NCBI RefSeq assembly: GCF_003044275.1
Contig: NZ_PZPL01000001.1
Coordinates: 3,782,001-3,846,000, forward strand
DNA: 64,000 bases
DNA from: Rathayibacter caricis DSM 15933
GTDB lineage: Bacteria; Actinomycetota; Actinomycetes; Actinomycetales; Microbacteriaceae
Direction of reading: 5' to 3'
Below the pieces are notes generated by a model. The model was not told the origin of the DNA. It did no database searches and worked only from the letters and a program-made list of their open reading frames with translations. The position numbers and the translations under genes are program-made. How positions within the stretch are numbered: position 1 is the first letter of the stretch; each line of letters starts with the position of its first letter. Below are positions 62,294-64,000 of the stretch, piece after piece.

Positions 62294-64000
62294 TCATCCC
62301 GCCCTCAGGGCGAGCGCCGGCTCGATCCGCGCGGCACGGAGCGCCGGTCCGACCGCGGACAGCGCCCCCGCCCCCACGCCCGCGACCAGGCCGACGGCGG
62401 CGCTGGTCGCGTCGAGCACGGGCGACCAGCCCTGCAGACCGCTGAGCACCGAGGTCGCGAGGACGCCGAGAGCGAGCCCCGAGACCCCACCCGCCAATCC
62501 GATGACCGCTCCCTCGATGAGGAACAGCAGGCGGATGTCGCGTCGGGTCGCTCCGACGGCCCGCCGCAGCGCGATCTCGCGGGTGCGGGCCGACACGGCG
62601 AGGAACATCGACGTGGCGCTGCTGAAGCAGACCAGCAGGAGCAGCACGGCCGAGACCACGAGCAGGTTGGACGCGAGGTCGCTGCTCACCCCGCGGGCGA
62701 GCAGCCGCAGGTCGGCGACGGTCTCGACGACGACCCTCTCGGGATGCCCCGGGTCGACGGCGAGCGGGATCGATCCGGCCACCGCGGCCGGACGACCCGG
62801 GCTCGTCCGGGCGACGACCTGGCGCTCGGACCGCGGAGGAACGGACAGGTCGGTGAGCGAGACGAGGATCGACTCCGTCAGCGCGGGATCCCGCTCCGAG
62901 GACGTGAGGAACCCCGCGACGACGACGGACTGCCCTGCGATGCGGATCGTGTCCCCCGTGCGCCCGATGGGGATCCCGAGGTCCTCCGCCGCTCCGATCC
63001 CGAGCAGTGCGACGGGCACGCCGTCGACGACGTCGAGCCAGGCCGGCGCCGTCGTGGGGGCGACCGCGACCAGCTCGACGGCGAGGAACGACTCGTCGAC
63101 CGCCAGGACGGTCGCCTCCGTCGACAGTCCGTCCGGCCCGAGGAGACGCCCCGGTCGTCCCTCCGATCCCGTGAGCAGGACCCTCGGGCCCGCCGCGGAG
63201 ACTCCGCCGAGACCGGCGATCGCCGCGGCCGCGTGCCGCAGGTCCTCGTCCGAGGAGGACTCGGGCATCCGGACGGTCACCTGGTCGAGCGCCGCGGCGT
63301 CGAGGCGCTCGGTCACCTGCTGCGCGGCGGTGGCGCTGATCCCGACCGAGGACACGAGTCCGGCGATCGCGAGGACGAAGGCGGCCAGGACCCCCAGGGT
63401 GCGGGCGGGCGAGAGGAGCAGCGCGGACACGGCGTCGGCGAGCACCCAGGCCGGACCGCGTCGCCCCCGCTCCCGCGGCACCGCGGTCGCCACTCCTCCG
63501 GGCACCCCGAGCCGATCGTCGACGCCGTCGCCGCTGTCGGCGACGATCGCGCCGTCCTCGAGTCGGATCCGCCGTCCCGCGACCGCGGCGACCTCCGCCG
63601 AGTGCGTGATGAGCACGACCGTGACCCCGCTGCGGTGCAGCTCGACGAGCAGGTCCATCACGACCGCGGTCGTCGCCGAGTCGAGGTTCCCCGTGGGCTC
63701 GTCGGCGAGGACGACCGCGGGCCGGCCGACCACGGCGCGGGCCAGGGCGACCCGCTGGCGCTCCCCGCCCGACAGCGTGCCGGCGGGCTGCTCCGCCAGT
63801 CGGAGCAGCCCGAAGCGGTCGAGCACCGCGGCGACGGCGGTGGTCTGCGACTCGTGGGACTCCCTCCGCATCCGCAGGGGCAGCGCCGCGTTGCGAGCGA
63901 CGCTCTCGCCCGGCAGCACGAACGAGTCCTGGAACACGAAGCCGAAGGTGCACGCCCGCAGGGCGTCCCGGTCGCCCTCCGGCAGCTGCGAGACGTCGAG
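62294..64000 (-). CDS. MacB-like ABC transporter with fused ATPase and permease (5' end outside window)
   Basis: At least 568 residues; the start lies beyond base 64000. The visible ATPase part lacks Walker A but has the Q loop FGFVFQDSFVLPGESVARN, signature LSGGERQRVALARAVV, Walker B VVLADEPTGNLDSATT and switch histidine VLITHSAEV. After a linker, a membrane helix near LGVLAAFVLAIAGLVSSVG leads to a large extracytoplasmic domain (about 230 residues). Three more helices with the FtsX signature LAVSARTREIALRRAVGATRRDIRLLFLIEGAVIGLAGGVSGLALGV follow. MacB-type proteins export peptides or lipids by mechanotransmission. Substrate and partner are not visible here. Confidence 0.9.
   Translation of the reverse strand, partial: LDVSQLPEGDRDALRACTFGFVFQDSFVLPGESVARNAALPLRMRRESHESQTTAVAAVLDRFGLLRLAEQPAGTLSGGERQRVALARAVVGRPAVVLADEPTGNLDSATTAVVMDLLVELHRSGVTVVLITHSAEVAAVAGRRIRLEDGAIVADSGDGVDDRLGVPGGVATAVPRERGRRGPAWVLADAVSALLLSPARTLGVLAAFVLAIAGLVSSVGISATAAQQVTERLDAAALDQVTVRMPESSSDEDLRHAAAAIAGLGGVSAAGPRVLLTGSEGRPGRLLGPDGLSTEATVLAVDESFLAVELVAVAPTTAPAWLDVVDGVPVALLGIGAAEDLGIPIGRTGDTIRIAGQSVVVAGFLTSSERDPALTESILVSLTDLSVPPRSERQVVARTSPGRPAAVAGSIPLAVDPGHPERVVVETVADLRLLARGVSSDLASNLLVVSAVLLLLVCFSSATSMFLAVSARTREIALRRAVGATRRDIRLLFLIEGAVIGLAGGVSGLALGVLATSVLSGLQGWSPVLDATSAAVGLVAGVGAGALSAVGPALRAARIEPALALRAG

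Overview
The window is about 72% GC, has dense gene packing on both strands, frequent GTG starts and several apparently leaderless promoters. The gene content (GH31/xylA/xylB, MmsA-type sugar transport, DUF853, TM0106-type nuclease-helicase, MSMEG_6728-type glycosylase) and the intergenic TCTCGATAC...CTACTCGA palindromes fit a chromosome of the Microbacteriaceae (Actinomycetota). A Rathayibacter-like plant-associated genus is a guess from content, not something proved by the sequence. No prophage, insertion sequence or CRISPR array was seen.

Layout. 1-2143: dnaX, running off the left edge. 2217-8909: molybdenum cofactor and C1 block (mobA, a DUF6457 gene, formaldehyde dehydrogenase fdhA, moeA, a YdeP-type molybdoenzyme, fdhD). 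8959-9102: palindromic repeats. 9292-12674: ackA and pta for acetyl-CoA/acetate exchange. 12788-13068: SRP RNA and tRNA-Ser(GGA), diverging. 13145-17303: a TetR regulator with its own palindrome, an ATPase of the DUF853/HerA type and a saccharopine dehydrogenase family protein. 17392-24191: a frameshifted nuclease-helicase, a MetF-like protein, a PAP2 phosphatase, a strange 19-bp repeat array and a Bcr/CflA drug exporter.

24394-37802 is a plant-sugar locus: GH42 beta-galactosidase, ROK regulator, GH31 alpha-xylosidase, an ABC importer for oligosaccharide (two permeases and a Tat lipoprotein), a LacI regulator, and divergent xylA with xylB behind it. Three matching operators (CGAARCGYTTCG) tie the LacI regulator to its own promoter, to xylA and to the importer. 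The logic is uptake of xylosyl-oligosaccharide, release of xylose by GH31, isomerisation by XylA and phosphorylation by XylB. 37908-41020: glycine betaine type importer with permease and binding protein fused. 41447-48799: histidine phosphatase, two LacI regulators and a CUT2 sugar importer (ChvE-MmsA-MmsB) with a structured 340-bp leader between the binding protein and ATPase genes.

48810-60537: an unknown protein, a serine hydrolase, a secreted multidomain GH43, a secreted WxL-like protein, a heparinase II/III-like enzyme, and a three-gene operon (Gfo/Idh/MocA oxidoreductase, DUF993 protein, sugar phosphate isomerase) behind a LacI operator; together they look like a glycan or sugar-acid catabolic set of unknown substrate. 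60568-64000: a degenerate phosphopantetheinyl transferase, a DNA-glycosylase-like protein, a DUF4870 membrane protein and a MacB-like ABC protein that runs off the right edge.

The most unusual things are non-coding. One is a roughly 85-nt foldback element with conserved inner sequence and compensatory stem changes, always just 3' of a stop codon and in the same sense (13940-14119, 45704-45788). Another is a 19-bp tandem repeat array with conserved 67-bp cores, also 3' of genes (22554-22912, 49478-49636). The third is a family of BIME-like palindromes at three loci.
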